From the NCBI GenBank assembly GCA_902517495.1, contig CABYCO010000009.1, positions 1 to 39,886 of the forward strand: a DNA stretch of 39,886 nt. Direction: 5' to 3'. Position numbers and translations under genes: made by a program. The notes below the pieces were generated by a model. The model worked only from the letters and a program-made list of their open reading frames with translations, ran no database searches and was not told the DNA's origin. How positions within the stretch are numbered: the first letter of the stretch is position 1; each line of letters opens with the position of its first letter. Of the stretch, positions 7,319 to 15,610 are shown piece by piece. The stretch comes from an uncultured Pelagibacteraceae bacterium. GTDB taxonomy: Bacteria > Pseudomonadota > Alphaproteobacteria > Pelagibacterales > Pelagibacteraceae.

Positions 7319-8080
7319 ATGTTAAATGAGGATCAAATTAAACTTTATAAAAATGAAGGTTTAATTAAAAGCCCAACTTGTTTATCCAAAAATAAAGTGG
7401 AAGAGCTAAATTCTGCACTCGACAAATATCTTCTTGATCATAAAAATGAAAATAATGAATTTGTAAGTGGTTTATACGAGAGAGACGAAGCTTTTTTAAG
7501 ATTTGCACTTTATCCTGAGATAATTGAGGAAGTTAAACAATTAATAGGTGAGGATATAATTTTATGGGGATCTTCACTTTTCTGCAAAGCTAAAAAAACA
7601 GGTAATGAAACACCTTGGCATCAGGATGGAGAATATTGGCCTATTAAACCACTAGAGTCTGTAACTATATGGCTAGCAATTGATGAAGTTACACCTGAAA
7701 ATGGACCATTACAATATATTCCTGGATCACATTTAAATAAAAATCTTGCTGAACATAAAACCCTTGATAAAAAAAATGTAACACTAAACCAGACTTTAAA
7801 AAATATTGATCAAATAAAAGATAAGGCAAAGTTTGTTACTTTGCAGCCAGGAATGTTTTCTATACATGATGTATACTTATATCATGGTTCAAAACCTAAT
7901 TATTCAGGAAATAGAAGGGCTGGATTAACATATAGGTATATGCCGGCTACAAGTTTATTCGATCACCAGGGTGCAAAAAAAATTGAAGAAAAAATTGGTT
8001 ACTCGTTGCAACGCCAATTACACTTAGTAAGTGGATCCGACAGAGCTAAAAATAAAATTTTTAAAGATCATACTAAATAA
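7319..8080 (+). CDS. Phytanoyl-CoA dioxygenase (PhyH) family Fe(II)/2-oxoglutarate oxygenase
   Basis: A 253-residue protein. The iron-binding facial triad is visible: H101 and D103 in PWHQDGEYW and the distal H189 in LYHGSKPN. R199/R200 in SGNRRAGLTYRY supplies the 2-oxoglutarate carboxylate contact. VTIWLAIDEV and ENGPLQYIPGSH are characteristic PhyH strands. Members hydroxylate small organic substrates while decarboxylating 2-oxoglutarate; bacterial homologues act on varied compounds (for example ectoine, phosphonates or acyl chains), so the substrate is open. It is the first gene of the plus-strand catabolic run, with 6 bases between it and the monooxygenase gene. Confidence 0.93.
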   Translation: MLNEDQIKLYKNEGLIKSPTCLSKNKVEELNSALDKYLLDHKNENNEFVSGLYERDEAFLRFALYPEIIEEVKQLIGEDIILWGSSLFCKAKKTGNETPWHQDGEYWPIKPLESVTIWLAIDEVTPENGPLQYIPGSHLNKNLAEHKTLDKKNVTLNQTLKNIDQIKDKAKFVTLQPGMFSIHDVYLYHGSKPNYSGNRRAGLTYRYMPATSLFDHQGAKKIEEKIGYSLQRQLHLVSGSDRAKNKIFKDHTK

Positions 8081-8086
8081 TTTTAA

Positions 8087-9682
8087 GTGAAAAAATTTGA
8101 TTGTATAATAGTAGGGGCTGGATTTTCAGGATTATATCAACTTCATTGTTTGAGAGATAAATTAAAATTAAACACTTTGGTCTTAGAAGAAGGAGATGAT
8201 CTAGGAGGCACATGGTATTGGAATAGATACCCAGGAGCAAGATGCGACTCAGAGAGTTTTACTTATGGTTTTACTTTTTCAAAAAAAATTTTTAAAAACT
8301 GGACTTGGAAAGAAAGATATCCAAAGCAGAATGTAATTTTAAAGTATCTTAAATATTTTTCAAAAGAATTAAATCTTAATAAAAATATATCTTTTAAACA
8401 AAAGGTAATATCCGCACAATATTTTAAAAAAGAAAACTTATGGAAAATAAAAACTAATAAAAAAAAAATTTATTTGGCAAAATATTTAATATGTGCAGCT
8501 GGATCACTCTCATCAATTAATGTTCCAAAAATAAAAGGAATTAATCAATTTCAAGGTCAATTACACCATAGTGGAAGATGGCCAAAAAAAAATATTAATT
8601 TTAAAAATAAAATTGTTGGACAAGTTGGAACGGGCTCCACTGGAATCCAGATTGCACCAGAAATTGCCAAAAAAGCAAAAAAATTGATTTTATTCCAAAG
8701 ATCTCCAAACTTTAGTATTCCAGCAAGAAATAGAAAATTATCCGCTGCAAACATTAAGAAATACAAAAAAAATTTTAATAAATTAAGAAGCTATTTAAAA
8801 AGGACACCGGGCGGCCATCCTTTTGAATTTCCAAAAAAATCAGCATTCGATTTTGACGAAGCTAAGAGAAATTTAATGTACGAAAAATCTTGGCAGTATG
8901 GAACTTTATCCTTTAGAGCAACTTTTAATGATATAGTAAAAACCATCAAAGCAAATAAAACAGCAGTTAAATTTATTGAAAACAAAATATACTCAACAGT
9001 TAAAAATAGAGATTATGCAAAGATACTAACAAAATTTGACCATCCATTTACTGCTAAAAGACCAACCTTAAATACAAATTATTATGAGATGTTTAATAAA
9101 AAAAATGTGGAATTAGTTGATTTAAAAGAAAACCCAATAGTAAAAATTACTAAAAAAGGGATTAAGACAAAAAAAAATGAATACTCACTAGATAAAATTA
9201 TATTTGCAACCGGCTTTGATGCTTTGACAGGTTCAATCGAAAAATTAAATATAACTGGAAAAAAAGGAATTAAATTGTCTAAATATTGGAAAAGTGGACC
9301 TAGAAGTTTTTTAGGACTTCTTGTTCCTAACTTTCCAAATTTATTTATTGTTAGTGGCCCGGGAAGTCCCTCAGTATTAACAAATGTACCAGTGCAAATA
9401 GAACAGCATGTTGAATGGATTACCAAATGTATTAAATTTTTAGAAAACAATAAAAGACAAAGTATAGAAAGTACAAATGTAGCAGCAAATAAATGGCAAA
9501 AAGAAATTATGAACTCAGTTAAAAAAACATTATTTATGAAAGCTAAAAGCTCATGGTATAAAGGCGACAATATACCTGGCAAGTCGAAGTCTTTTTTACC
9601 CTATCCTGGTGGAATGCCAAAATATAGAAAAGCTTGTTTAAAAGTTGAGAAGACAAATTATAAAGAATTGAAGATAAACTAA
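8087..9682 (+). CDS. Flavin-containing Baeyer-Villiger-type monooxygenase
   Basis: A 531-residue NADPH/FAD monooxygenase. The start is GTG at 8087; the FAD motif IIVGAGFSG begins at residue 7, so no later start is possible. Both Baeyer-Villiger fingerprints are intact: GGTWYWNRYPGARCD at 40-54 and FQGQLHHSGRWP at 155-166 (F-x-G-x3-H-x3-W-P), followed by the NADPH motif VGTGSTGIQ (from about 180) and the late ATGFD. Such enzymes insert oxygen next to a ketone to give an ester or lactone, though some oxidise heteroatoms. It is very Lys/Asn-rich and its stop abuts the next start with no gap. With the upstream dioxygenase it suggests two consecutive oxygenation steps. Confidence 0.93.
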   Translation: MKKFDCIIVGAGFSGLYQLHCLRDKLKLNTLVLEEGDDLGGTWYWNRYPGARCDSESFTYGFTFSKKIFKNWTWKERYPKQNVILKYLKYFSKELNLNKNISFKQKVISAQYFKKENLWKIKTNKKKIYLAKYLICAAGSLSSINVPKIKGINQFQGQLHHSGRWPKKNINFKNKIVGQVGTGSTGIQIAPEIAKKAKKLILFQRSPNFSIPARNRKLSAANIKKYKKNFNKLRSYLKRTPGGHPFEFPKKSAFDFDEAKRNLMYEKSWQYGTLSFRATFNDIVKTIKANKTAVKFIENKIYSTVKNRDYAKILTKFDHPFTAKRPTLNTNYYEMFNKKNVELVDLKENPIVKITKKGIKTKKNEYSLDKIIFATGFDALTGSIEKLNITGKKGIKLSKYWKSGPRSFLGLLVPNFPNLFIVSGPGSPSVLTNVPVQIEQHVEWITKCIKFLENNKRQSIESTNVAANKWQKEIMNSVKKTLFMKAKSSWYKGDNIPGKSKSFLPYPGGMPKYRKACLKVEKTNYKELKIN

Positions 9683-10426
9683 ATGAACAAAATCAATTTC
9701 ATATTAATATATTTTTTTTTGATTTGTAATGTTTTTGCAGCAGAAATAGAAATTATTGTTGATAAGCCTGGCGAAGGAAAGAAAATTATTAATCACTCAT
9801 GGGTTCAAATCGAATACACAGGTTCTTTTGTTGATGGAAACGTTTTTGATACTAACGTTGGAAAAGATAGACCTCTAGTTGTTCAAATAGGCATGAAAGA
9901 AGTAATACCTGGTTTTGAGATGGGTATAGTTGGAACCAATAAAGGAACTATCAGAAAAATTAAAATACCTGCTGAACTAGCATATGGAGCAACAGGCGCT
10001 GGAAATATAATACCACCAAATTCTGATCTTATTTTTGAGTTCAAGATTATTGATGTTCTAGATCCAAATTATAATTTAATCACATCTGATGAATTAAATA
10101 ATTTATTAAAAAACAATGCAGTAGTTTTAGATATCAGAACAGAAGACCAATGGATTAAAACTGGTGTAATTAAAGAGTCGTTTCAAGAAACAGCTTTCGA
10201 TAAAAATGGAAAATTTAATGTTTATCTAATGGATAGAGTAAGAGCTTTAGCTGGAGCAGAGTCTCAAAATATTGAAATTATTTTTGTTAGTCATGATGGT
10301 GAAACAGCATCAATTTTAGGCAATGCTTTTGCAGAAGATCTTGGTTTTAAAAATGTTTATGTTCTAGATGGAGGAATTAAAGCTTGGATTAGTGAGGAAA
10401 AAGCATTAGTTTCCTTCTTAAAATAA
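9683..10426 (+). CDS. Exported FKBP-type peptidyl-prolyl isomerase fused to a degenerate rhodanese domain
   Basis: A 247-residue two-domain protein behind a signal peptide (residues 1-19, cleavage near VFAA). FKBP domain at about 25-125: VQIEYTGSFVDGNVFDTN, VIPGFEMGIVG, and the flap AYGATGAGNIIPPNSDLIFE with the usual drug-site aromatics. Rhodanese-like domain at about 132-245: VVLDIRTEDQW and the end motif VYVLDGGIKAW are recognisable, but the active-site loop (202-209, VSHDGETA) has Ser where the catalytic Cys belongs and lacks the Arg. The only Cys in the protein is in the signal peptide, so sulfurtransferase activity is excluded and a binding role is likely. It lies in the catabolic run directly after the monooxygenase (zero gap). 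Confidence 0.88.
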   Translation: MNKINFILIYFFLICNVFAAEIEIIVDKPGEGKKIINHSWVQIEYTGSFVDGNVFDTNVGKDRPLVVQIGMKEVIPGFEMGIVGTNKGTIRKIKIPAELAYGATGAGNIIPPNSDLIFEFKIIDVLDPNYNLITSDELNNLLKNNAVVLDIRTEDQWIKTGVIKESFQETAFDKNGKFNVYLMDRVRALAGAESQNIEIIFVSHDGETASILGNAFAEDLGFKNVYVLDGGIKAWISEEKALVSFLK

Positions 10427-10444
10427 CGTCAAATCATTTAGAAA

Positions 10445-11224
10445 ATGAAACTTAAAGATAGGGTAGCAATAGTTACAGGTGGCGGAAAAGGAATAGGACA
10501 AGAAATTTGTCTTGGTCTTGTAAAAGAAGGTGCAAAGATTGTTATTGCAGAAATAGATATTGAAAATTCAGAAAAAGCTAAAAAAAAAATTATAGAGGCA
10601 GGCAGTGAAGCAATAATTATAAAAACTGATGTTTCAAACCAAAAGAGTATAAACGAGATGGTGGATCAAACTATCAAACACTACGGTAAAATTGATATTT
10701 TAATAAACAACGCAGGGATTAGACATGTTAAGAAACTTTTAGATCATACAAAACAAGATTGGGATGATATGATTTCAGTAAATCTTACCGCACCTTTCCT
10801 TGCTAGTCAGGCTGTAATTCCACATATGATTAAAAATGGAAAAGGTAAAATTATTAACTTTGGATCGATAGCAAGTTTTATGGGAAGGCCAGATAGGGTA
10901 GGATATGTAGCAGCTAAAAGCGGTGTCCTAGGTTTAACAAGAGCCTTATCTGTGGATCTAACTGGAAAAAATATTAATGTAAATACCATTTGTCCAGGTT
11001 TAATATCTACCCCATTTAATCAAAAATATGCAGAAGATCCAAAACATGGTGAAGCCTGGGGAAAAGAAACTGTAGTAGGTAGATGGGGGGAGCCAAAAGA
11101 TATAGTTGGAGCAGCAGTATTTTTATCAAGCGATGAATCTGATTTTATAAATGGATCTGAAATAAAAATTGACGGTGGATGGCTCTCTTCAAAAGTTAGA
11201 AGAGGAGAATTAGACAATGAGTAA
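10445..11224 (+). CDS. SDR family oxidoreductase (FabG-like)
   Basis: A 259-residue classical SDR: TGGGKGIG cofactor loop (residues 11-18), NNAG at 88-91, catalytic Ser in FGSIAS (141/144), Y154 and K158 in YVAAK, and a C-terminal INGSEIKIDGGW. The acidic residue after the second strand (E36 or D38 in IAEIDIE) suggests NAD(H). It overlaps the aldehyde dehydrogenase gene by eight bases, so these two are translationally coupled and probably act on consecutive alcohol, ketone or aldehyde intermediates. It is similar in type to the SDR on the minus-strand operon but clearly a different subgroup. Confidence 0.93.
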   Translation: MKLKDRVAIVTGGGKGIGQEICLGLVKEGAKIVIAEIDIENSEKAKKKIIEAGSEAIIIKTDVSNQKSINEMVDQTIKHYGKIDILINNAGIRHVKKLLDHTKQDWDDMISVNLTAPFLASQAVIPHMIKNGKGKIINFGSIASFMGRPDRVGYVAAKSGVLGLTRALSVDLTGKNINVNTICPGLISTPFNQKYAEDPKHGEAWGKETVVGRWGEPKDIVGAAVFLSSDESDFINGSEIKIDGGWLSSKVRRGELDNE

Positions 11225-12734
11225 CTTTGAAAAAAATCTTGAACAAGCGCTTATCAATGCAAAAAGACTAACGAATAAAATCTTAATTGATGGCAAATTA
11301 ATATCTGCTCAAACAAATAATAAAATACCAATATTAAATCCAAGCACAGGCGAGAATATCGGTTCAGCTCCTCAATGTGATAAAAATGATGTTAATATTG
11401 CAGTAGAGTCAGCCCACAAGGCTTTTCAAAAATGGAAAAAAATACCAGCAAGGGAAAGAGGAAAAATGGTTGCTGCTGGTGCGAGAAGATTAGAAGAAAG
11501 AAAATCCGAAATTCAAACTTTATTGTCATTAGATACAGGTAATGCTTTAAGAACACAGGCTATACCAGAAACAGGTGCTTCCATTGAACTTACAAATATG
11601 TTTGCAGGTTTATCTGGAGAATTAAAAGGAGAAAATTATCCTAGTAATATTCCAAATAGTATTCATTATACCACCAGAGATCCAATTGGGGTTGTTTGTG
11701 CAATCGTCCCTTGGAATGCGCCATTATTTTTAACAGTAGCAAAAATCGCTCCAGCTATTGTAGCAGGAAATAGTGTTGTTTTAAAAACAGCTGAGCAAGC
11801 TCCATTTTGTGCTCTTCTACTATCGGAGATATTTCAACAAGAACTTCCTCCGGGTGTTTTAAATGTAATTTCAGGCTATGGAGAAGAGTGTGGCGAACCT
11901 CTGGTAACTCATGAAAAAGTAAGAAAAGTAACGTTTACTGGATCTTTTACTGTAGGAAAGATTATAGCGCAAAAAGCAGCTCCTAAATTATGCCCAGTTA
12001 CTCTAGAGCTTGGAGGAAAAAATCCAAATATAATAATGAGTGATGCAGATTTAGATATTGCAACTCAAGGGGTTATTGATGGTATGAGATATACTCGACA
12101 AGGACAGGCATGTACTGCTGGTTCAAGGGTTTATATTCAGGAAAAAATTTATGACAAAGTACTGGATGGTGCTGTTGAAAAATTAAGTAAATTAAAAATG
12201 GGGAATGCTCTAGACGAAAGTTCTGATATTGGAGCAATTATTTCTGAAGAACAACTGAAACGAACTTTGCATTATATGGATATTGCAAAAAAAAACTCTA
12301 CAACCAATGTTTTGCATGGTGGTAATCAATTGACAGGTGGTGATTATAGAAACGGTTTCTTTTACGAACCTACATTAATGTCAGGTGTTCCAGTTAGTTC
12401 TCCAGTTTGTCAGGAAGAAATTTTTGGTCCAGTTGCTTGTGCGATACCATTTAAAACATTTGATGAAGTAATGAATAGTGCAAATGATACACCATTTGGA
12501 TTATCAGCAGTATTGTGGACACAAAATTTATCCAGAGCTTTACAGTTCGTAGAGGAAATTGAGGCAGGTTTTGTTCAAGTAAATCAATGTGTAGCGCCTA
12601 GAGCAAATGTTTCATATGGTGGATTAAAAATGAGTGGCTTAGGAAAAGAGTATGCATTTGACAGCATGGTTAATCATTTTACTCAAAGTAAAACGGTTTT
12701 GATTAATAGAGGAAAATCAAATATAGATAATTAA
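11217..12734 (+). CDS. NAD(P)-dependent aldehyde dehydrogenase
   Basis: A 505-residue ALDH superfamily enzyme of full length. Catalytic residues are all in place: N167 in VPWNAP, E264 in TLELGGKNP and nucleophile C299 in GQACTAGSR. The NAD-binding segment FTGSFTVGK is at about 240-248. It resembles the betaine-aldehyde / gamma-aminobutyraldehyde type in general layout, with TLMSGVP...QEEIFGPVA near the C-terminus, but side-chain specificity cannot be read. It sits between an SDR (8-base overlap) and a hydroxyacid dehydrogenase (2 bases), pointing to an alcohol-to-acid conversion. Confidence 0.95.
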   Translation: MSNFEKNLEQALINAKRLTNKILIDGKLISAQTNNKIPILNPSTGENIGSAPQCDKNDVNIAVESAHKAFQKWKKIPARERGKMVAAGARRLEERKSEIQTLLSLDTGNALRTQAIPETGASIELTNMFAGLSGELKGENYPSNIPNSIHYTTRDPIGVVCAIVPWNAPLFLTVAKIAPAIVAGNSVVLKTAEQAPFCALLLSEIFQQELPPGVLNVISGYGEECGEPLVTHEKVRKVTFTGSFTVGKIIAQKAAPKLCPVTLELGGKNPNIIMSDADLDIATQGVIDGMRYTRQGQACTAGSRVYIQEKIYDKVLDGAVEKLSKLKMGNALDESSDIGAIISEEQLKRTLHYMDIAKKNSTTNVLHGGNQLTGGDYRNGFFYEPTLMSGVPVSSPVCQEEIFGPVACAIPFKTFDEVMNSANDTPFGLSAVLWTQNLSRALQFVEEIEAGFVQVNQCVAPRANVSYGGLKMSGLGKEYAFDSMVNHFTQSKTVLINRGKSNIDN

Positions 12735-12736
12735 AA

Positions 12737-13663
12737 ATGACAGATCAAATAGCATTTATTGGTGTAGGTAACATGGGTAACCCAATGGCTGACCAATTAG
12801 TTAAGGCTGGCAAAAAAGTTAAAGCCTACGATGTCTCACCAGAAATGATTCAAAAAGCTAAAGAAGCTAATTTAGATGTTGTTGACTCATTAGATGAGGT
12901 GCTTGAAGGGGCAAATTTTGTAATCTCGATGTTGCCTGAAGGTAAACATGTAAAATCACTATTTTTAGGAGATAAAGGCATAATAGATAAAATTTCAAAG
13001 AATGCTTTAATAATTGATTGTTCAACAATTGATATTGAAACTTCATTATTACTTGGCAAGGAAGCAAAAAACAGAGGAATTAGAATGATTGATGCACCTG
13101 TTACTGGAGGTGTTATGGGAGCAAGAGTTGGAAAATTAAATTTTTTAGTTGGTGGGGATGATGAGGCTGTAAATTTAGCCAGACCATTAATGGATATTAT
13201 GGGACAAAAAATTTTACATGCAGGACCACAAGGAAGTGGAGTTGGAGTAAAGATTTGTAATAATATGTCTTTAGGAATTTCAATGATAGCAGCATCAGAA
13301 ACATTAATGTTAGCAAAAAGACTAAAGATGGATTTAAAAAAAGTTCACGAAATCATGAAGAATGCGTCAGGAAATAATTGGGCATTATCAACTTATACTC
13401 CTTTACCTAATTTAACTGATGGTGTTCCATCAAATAATAAATATCGTCCTGGTTTTTCAGCTGCAATGATGACAAAAGATCTTAAATTAGCTAATGATGC
13501 TGCGAAATCAGTAAATGCATCAACACCATTAGGAAAACATGCCTTAGATATATTTAATGAATTTTGTGAAGGGGGTGATAGCGAAACAGATTATTCAGGT
13601 ATATCTAAAAAAATAGGCGGAGATGCTTGGGACTATCCATTTGACCCTAAGGGTAACAAATAG
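12737..13663 (+). CDS. 3-hydroxyisobutyrate dehydrogenase-like beta-hydroxyacid dehydrogenase
   Basis: A 308-residue enzyme. The N-terminal Rossmann motif is GVGNMGNPMA (9-18), the substrate-binding segment is DAPVTGGVMGARVG (119-132), and catalytic K172 lies in KICNNM. These three match 3-hydroxyisobutyrate dehydrogenase (MmsB) closely, including the NxSSG-like GNNWAL region. Such enzymes oxidise a 3-hydroxyacid to a semialdehyde with NAD. It is the last gene of the run before a 124-bp regulatory gap and the TRAP operon. The adjoining ALDH is not an obvious methylmalonate-semialdehyde dehydrogenase, so plain valine catabolism is only one possibility; tartronate-semialdehyde-type reactions are another. 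Confidence 0.9.
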   Translation: MTDQIAFIGVGNMGNPMADQLVKAGKKVKAYDVSPEMIQKAKEANLDVVDSLDEVLEGANFVISMLPEGKHVKSLFLGDKGIIDKISKNALIIDCSTIDIETSLLLGKEAKNRGIRMIDAPVTGGVMGARVGKLNFLVGGDDEAVNLARPLMDIMGQKILHAGPQGSGVGVKICNNMSLGISMIAASETLMLAKRLKMDLKKVHEIMKNASGNNWALSTYTPLPNLTDGVPSNNKYRPGFSAAMMTKDLKLANDAAKSVNASTPLGKHALDIFNEFCEGGDSETDYSGISKKIGGDAWDYPFDPKGNK

Positions 13664-13685
13664 CTACTATTAAACCTCAAGTTGT

Positions 13686-13710
13686 ATTAATTAAGAGTGT
13701 AGCAATTAAT
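13686..13710. promoter_or_regulatory. Inverted repeat upstream of the TRAP operon
   Basis: ATTAATT (13686-13692) and AATTAAT (13704-13710) form a perfect 7-bp inverted repeat with an 11-bp spacer, so the half-site centres are 18 bp apart, near two helical turns. It lies about 80 bp ahead of the binding-protein ATG, a typical place for an activator or repressor site. Confidence 0.35.
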
Positions 13711-13749
13711 CATTTTACATTTGGCGACCAATGAGTTTTACTTCCTCAA

Positions 13750-13766
13750 TTATTAAGACTTAATAA
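13750..13766. promoter_or_regulatory. 17-bp perfect palindrome before the TRAP binding-protein gene
   Basis: TTATTAAG-A-CTTAATAA is a perfect 8-bp palindrome with one central base, 21 bp ahead of the ATG. A weak promoter can be drawn with TTTACT near 13737, a 17-bp spacer and TTAATA inside the palindrome, which would make it an operator overlapping the -10 box. An AGAGAGGGA ribosome binding site follows at about 13773-13781. Confidence 0.45.
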
Positions 13767-13787
13767 CAATAAAGAGAGGGATAAATA

Positions 13788-14876
13788 ATGAAAAAAATCA
13801 CTTCAATGATTTTAGCTTTAGTATTTGCAGTTTCAGTAATTGGATCAGCTTCTGCTAAAACATTAAAAATCCAACTTACTTTTCCTAAAACATCATACGA
13901 TGGACAAATCGTAAAAATGTGGACTGACAGAGTAACAAAATTAACTCGTGGAGAGTTAAAATTTGAACTTCTTTCTAAAGGTGAAGTTGTTGGTATGAAA
14001 GAAACACTAGAAGCTGTTGACAAAGGTCTAGTAGATGGTGGTGCAGCATGGACTCACTACTGGTCAAACTATCACCCAGCTGCGATGCTATTTGGATCGC
14101 CAGTTGCTGGTGGAGGAATTGGTTTAAGTACTAAATCTTGGTTAGCTTGGTATTTCGATAATGGTGGTAAAGAATTATACGACCAATTATGGAGCGAAAT
14201 GGGAATGAATGTTAAAGGTTTCGTGATGGCATCATCAGGACCTGAGGCATTAGGTTGGTTCAAAGAGCCAATTAAAAATATGGATGATTTCAGAAAATAC
14301 AGATTTAGAACTCCTCCAGGAATTCCAGGACAAACATACAAAGATATCGGTATTGCATCAGTATCTTTATCAGGTGGTGATATATTACCAGCACTTGAAA
14401 AAGGAACTATCGATGCTGCTGAATGGTGTTGTCCAAAACCAGACTCAGTTTTTGGTTTTCAAAAAGTTCTTAAAAACTACTATCTACAAGGATTACACCA
14501 AAACGTAGTTAATGGTGATATCTATATTAATGGAGATGTTTATAATTCTTTAACTGACCATCAAAAATATGCAATGGAAGTTGCATCTGAAGCGATGATC
14601 ACTAGAAACATCACTAATAGAGCTGTAGAAAATGGTAAAGCGTTAATCGACCTTACTGAAAATCACGGTGTAAAACTTTGGGATACACCAGCTGATTATT
14701 TCACCGAGTACATGAACGCTGCTCAAGCAACTCTTAAAAAGAATGCTGCATCAAATGCTTTCTTTAAAGAAGTTTATGAGCACATGACTGCACATGCTAA
14801 AATCGTAGTACCTTTTATTGCACAAATGGAAACATCTGATGCATCAATTGGAACTGCATTCGCATCACAACAGTAA
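13788..14876 (+). CDS. TRAP transporter substrate-binding protein (DctP/TakP-type)
   Basis: A 362-residue periplasmic protein with signal peptide 1-23 (cleavage after ASA). It has the TRAP binding-protein core: a strand with LTFPKTSYDG, the YRFRTPPGIPG segment (171-181) holding the conserved carboxylate-binding Arg, and SGGDILPALEKGTIDAAEW, corresponding to the usual GG..yqAL..G.iDaae block of the TakP / mannitol-chloroaromatic branch. After W213 it carries C214-C215-P where many relatives have V-G-P. Substrates of this branch are usually organic acids. It is followed by a strong terminator before the membrane subunits, and has less AT-biased codons than its neighbours, consistent with high expression. 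Confidence 0.95.
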   Translation: MKKITSMILALVFAVSVIGSASAKTLKIQLTFPKTSYDGQIVKMWTDRVTKLTRGELKFELLSKGEVVGMKETLEAVDKGLVDGGAAWTHYWSNYHPAAMLFGSPVAGGGIGLSTKSWLAWYFDNGGKELYDQLWSEMGMNVKGFVMASSGPEALGWFKEPIKNMDDFRKYRFRTPPGIPGQTYKDIGIASVSLSGGDILPALEKGTIDAAEWCCPKPDSVFGFQKVLKNYYLQGLHQNVVNGDIYINGDVYNSLTDHQKYAMEVASEAMITRNITNRAVENGKALIDLTENHGVKLWDTPADYFTEYMNAAQATLKKNAASNAFFKEVYEHMTAHAKIVVPFIAQMETSDASIGTAFASQQ

Positions 14877-14886
14877 GTAAAATATA

Positions 14887-14921
14887 AAAACGGGGATTGT
14901 TTAAAAATCCCCGTTTTTTTT
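14887..14921 (+). terminator. Strong intrinsic terminator between the TRAP binding protein and DctQ genes
   Basis: An 11-bp perfect stem, AAAACGGGGAT (14887-14897) with ATCCCCGTTTT (14907-14917), a 9-nt loop, and a run of eight T (14914-14921). It is the best terminator in the window. Partial read-through would give much more binding protein than membrane subunit. Confidence 0.92.
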
Positions 14922-14953
14922 ACAAATTTAATTTAAATAAATATACTTGTTAA

Positions 14954-15610
14954 ATGGTTGATAAAGACTCAGAACCAAAGGTTAAAGAAAATCTAGATAT
15001 CACAGATGAGCTTATAGCCGAAAGAAGAACAAGTTTAAAAATGCCAGAGGATATGACTCCTTGGATGGCAAAAACAATAGAATTTATAGACTCGAAAATG
15101 TTGATTACTGGCAAGATATTTGCCTGGTTAACTATTTTCCTGATTTATGCAATGATCCATGAAGTTATTGGAAGGCATTTTTTTAATAGACCAACTTTAT
15201 GGTCATTTGACATAAGTAGAATGTTGGCAGGCGCATTATTTATGCTAGGAGCTGCATACACATTATCAAAAGGCATTCATATTAGAGCTGATTTTCTTTA
15301 TCGAAATTGGTCAGTTAAAAATCAAGCAAGAGTAGATTTATTTTTATATTTAATATTTTTTATTCCAGGTTTTTTAGTCTTCTTCTTTGTAAGCTTTGAT
15401 TATGCCTATACTTCAATTTGTGGAAGATCAAATTTAGAAGAATGCTTAGGTGGTAAAGTTAGAATTCAAAGAGCCATGGATACAACATGGATGCCTATTA
15501 TGTGGCCTTTGAAAAGTTGTATGCCAATTGGTGCATTTTTACTTTTAGTACAAGGCGTATCCGAAATTTTAAAAACTTATTATGCTTTTGTTAAAGGGAG
15601 ATGGCCATAA
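14954..15610 (+). CDS. dctQ: TRAP transporter small membrane subunit (DctQ)
   Basis: A 218-residue protein, longer than typical DctQ because of a hydrophilic N-terminal stretch (residues 1-45) and an insert (about 155-180 with SNLEECLGGK). Four membrane helices are visible: about 48-70, 85-108, 125-150 and 190-212. WSFDISRMLAGALFMLGAAYTL and GIHIRADFLY carry the conserved DctQ pattern (W...E/D..R...W...lgaa....g.Hi.vd). The long form matches DctQ partners of TakP-type binding proteins. It overlaps the DctM start. Confidence 0.9.
   Translation: MVDKDSEPKVKENLDITDELIAERRTSLKMPEDMTPWMAKTIEFIDSKMLITGKIFAWLTIFLIYAMIHEVIGRHFFNRPTLWSFDISRMLAGALFMLGAAYTLSKGIHIRADFLYRNWSVKNQARVDLFLYLIFFIPGFLVFFFVSFDYAYTSICGRSNLEECLGGKVRIQRAMDTTWMPIMWPLKSCMPIGAFLLLVQGVSEILKTYYAFVKGRWP

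Noticed and set aside
9082..9582. 166-codon minus-strand ORF
   Set aside because: Antisense shadow of the monooxygenase gene, which has complete motifs on the plus strand.
13664..13787. Riboswitch ahead of the TRAP binding-protein gene
   Set aside because: No conserved aptamer-like helices or G/C-rich junctions; only AT-rich inverted repeats, better explained as protein sites.
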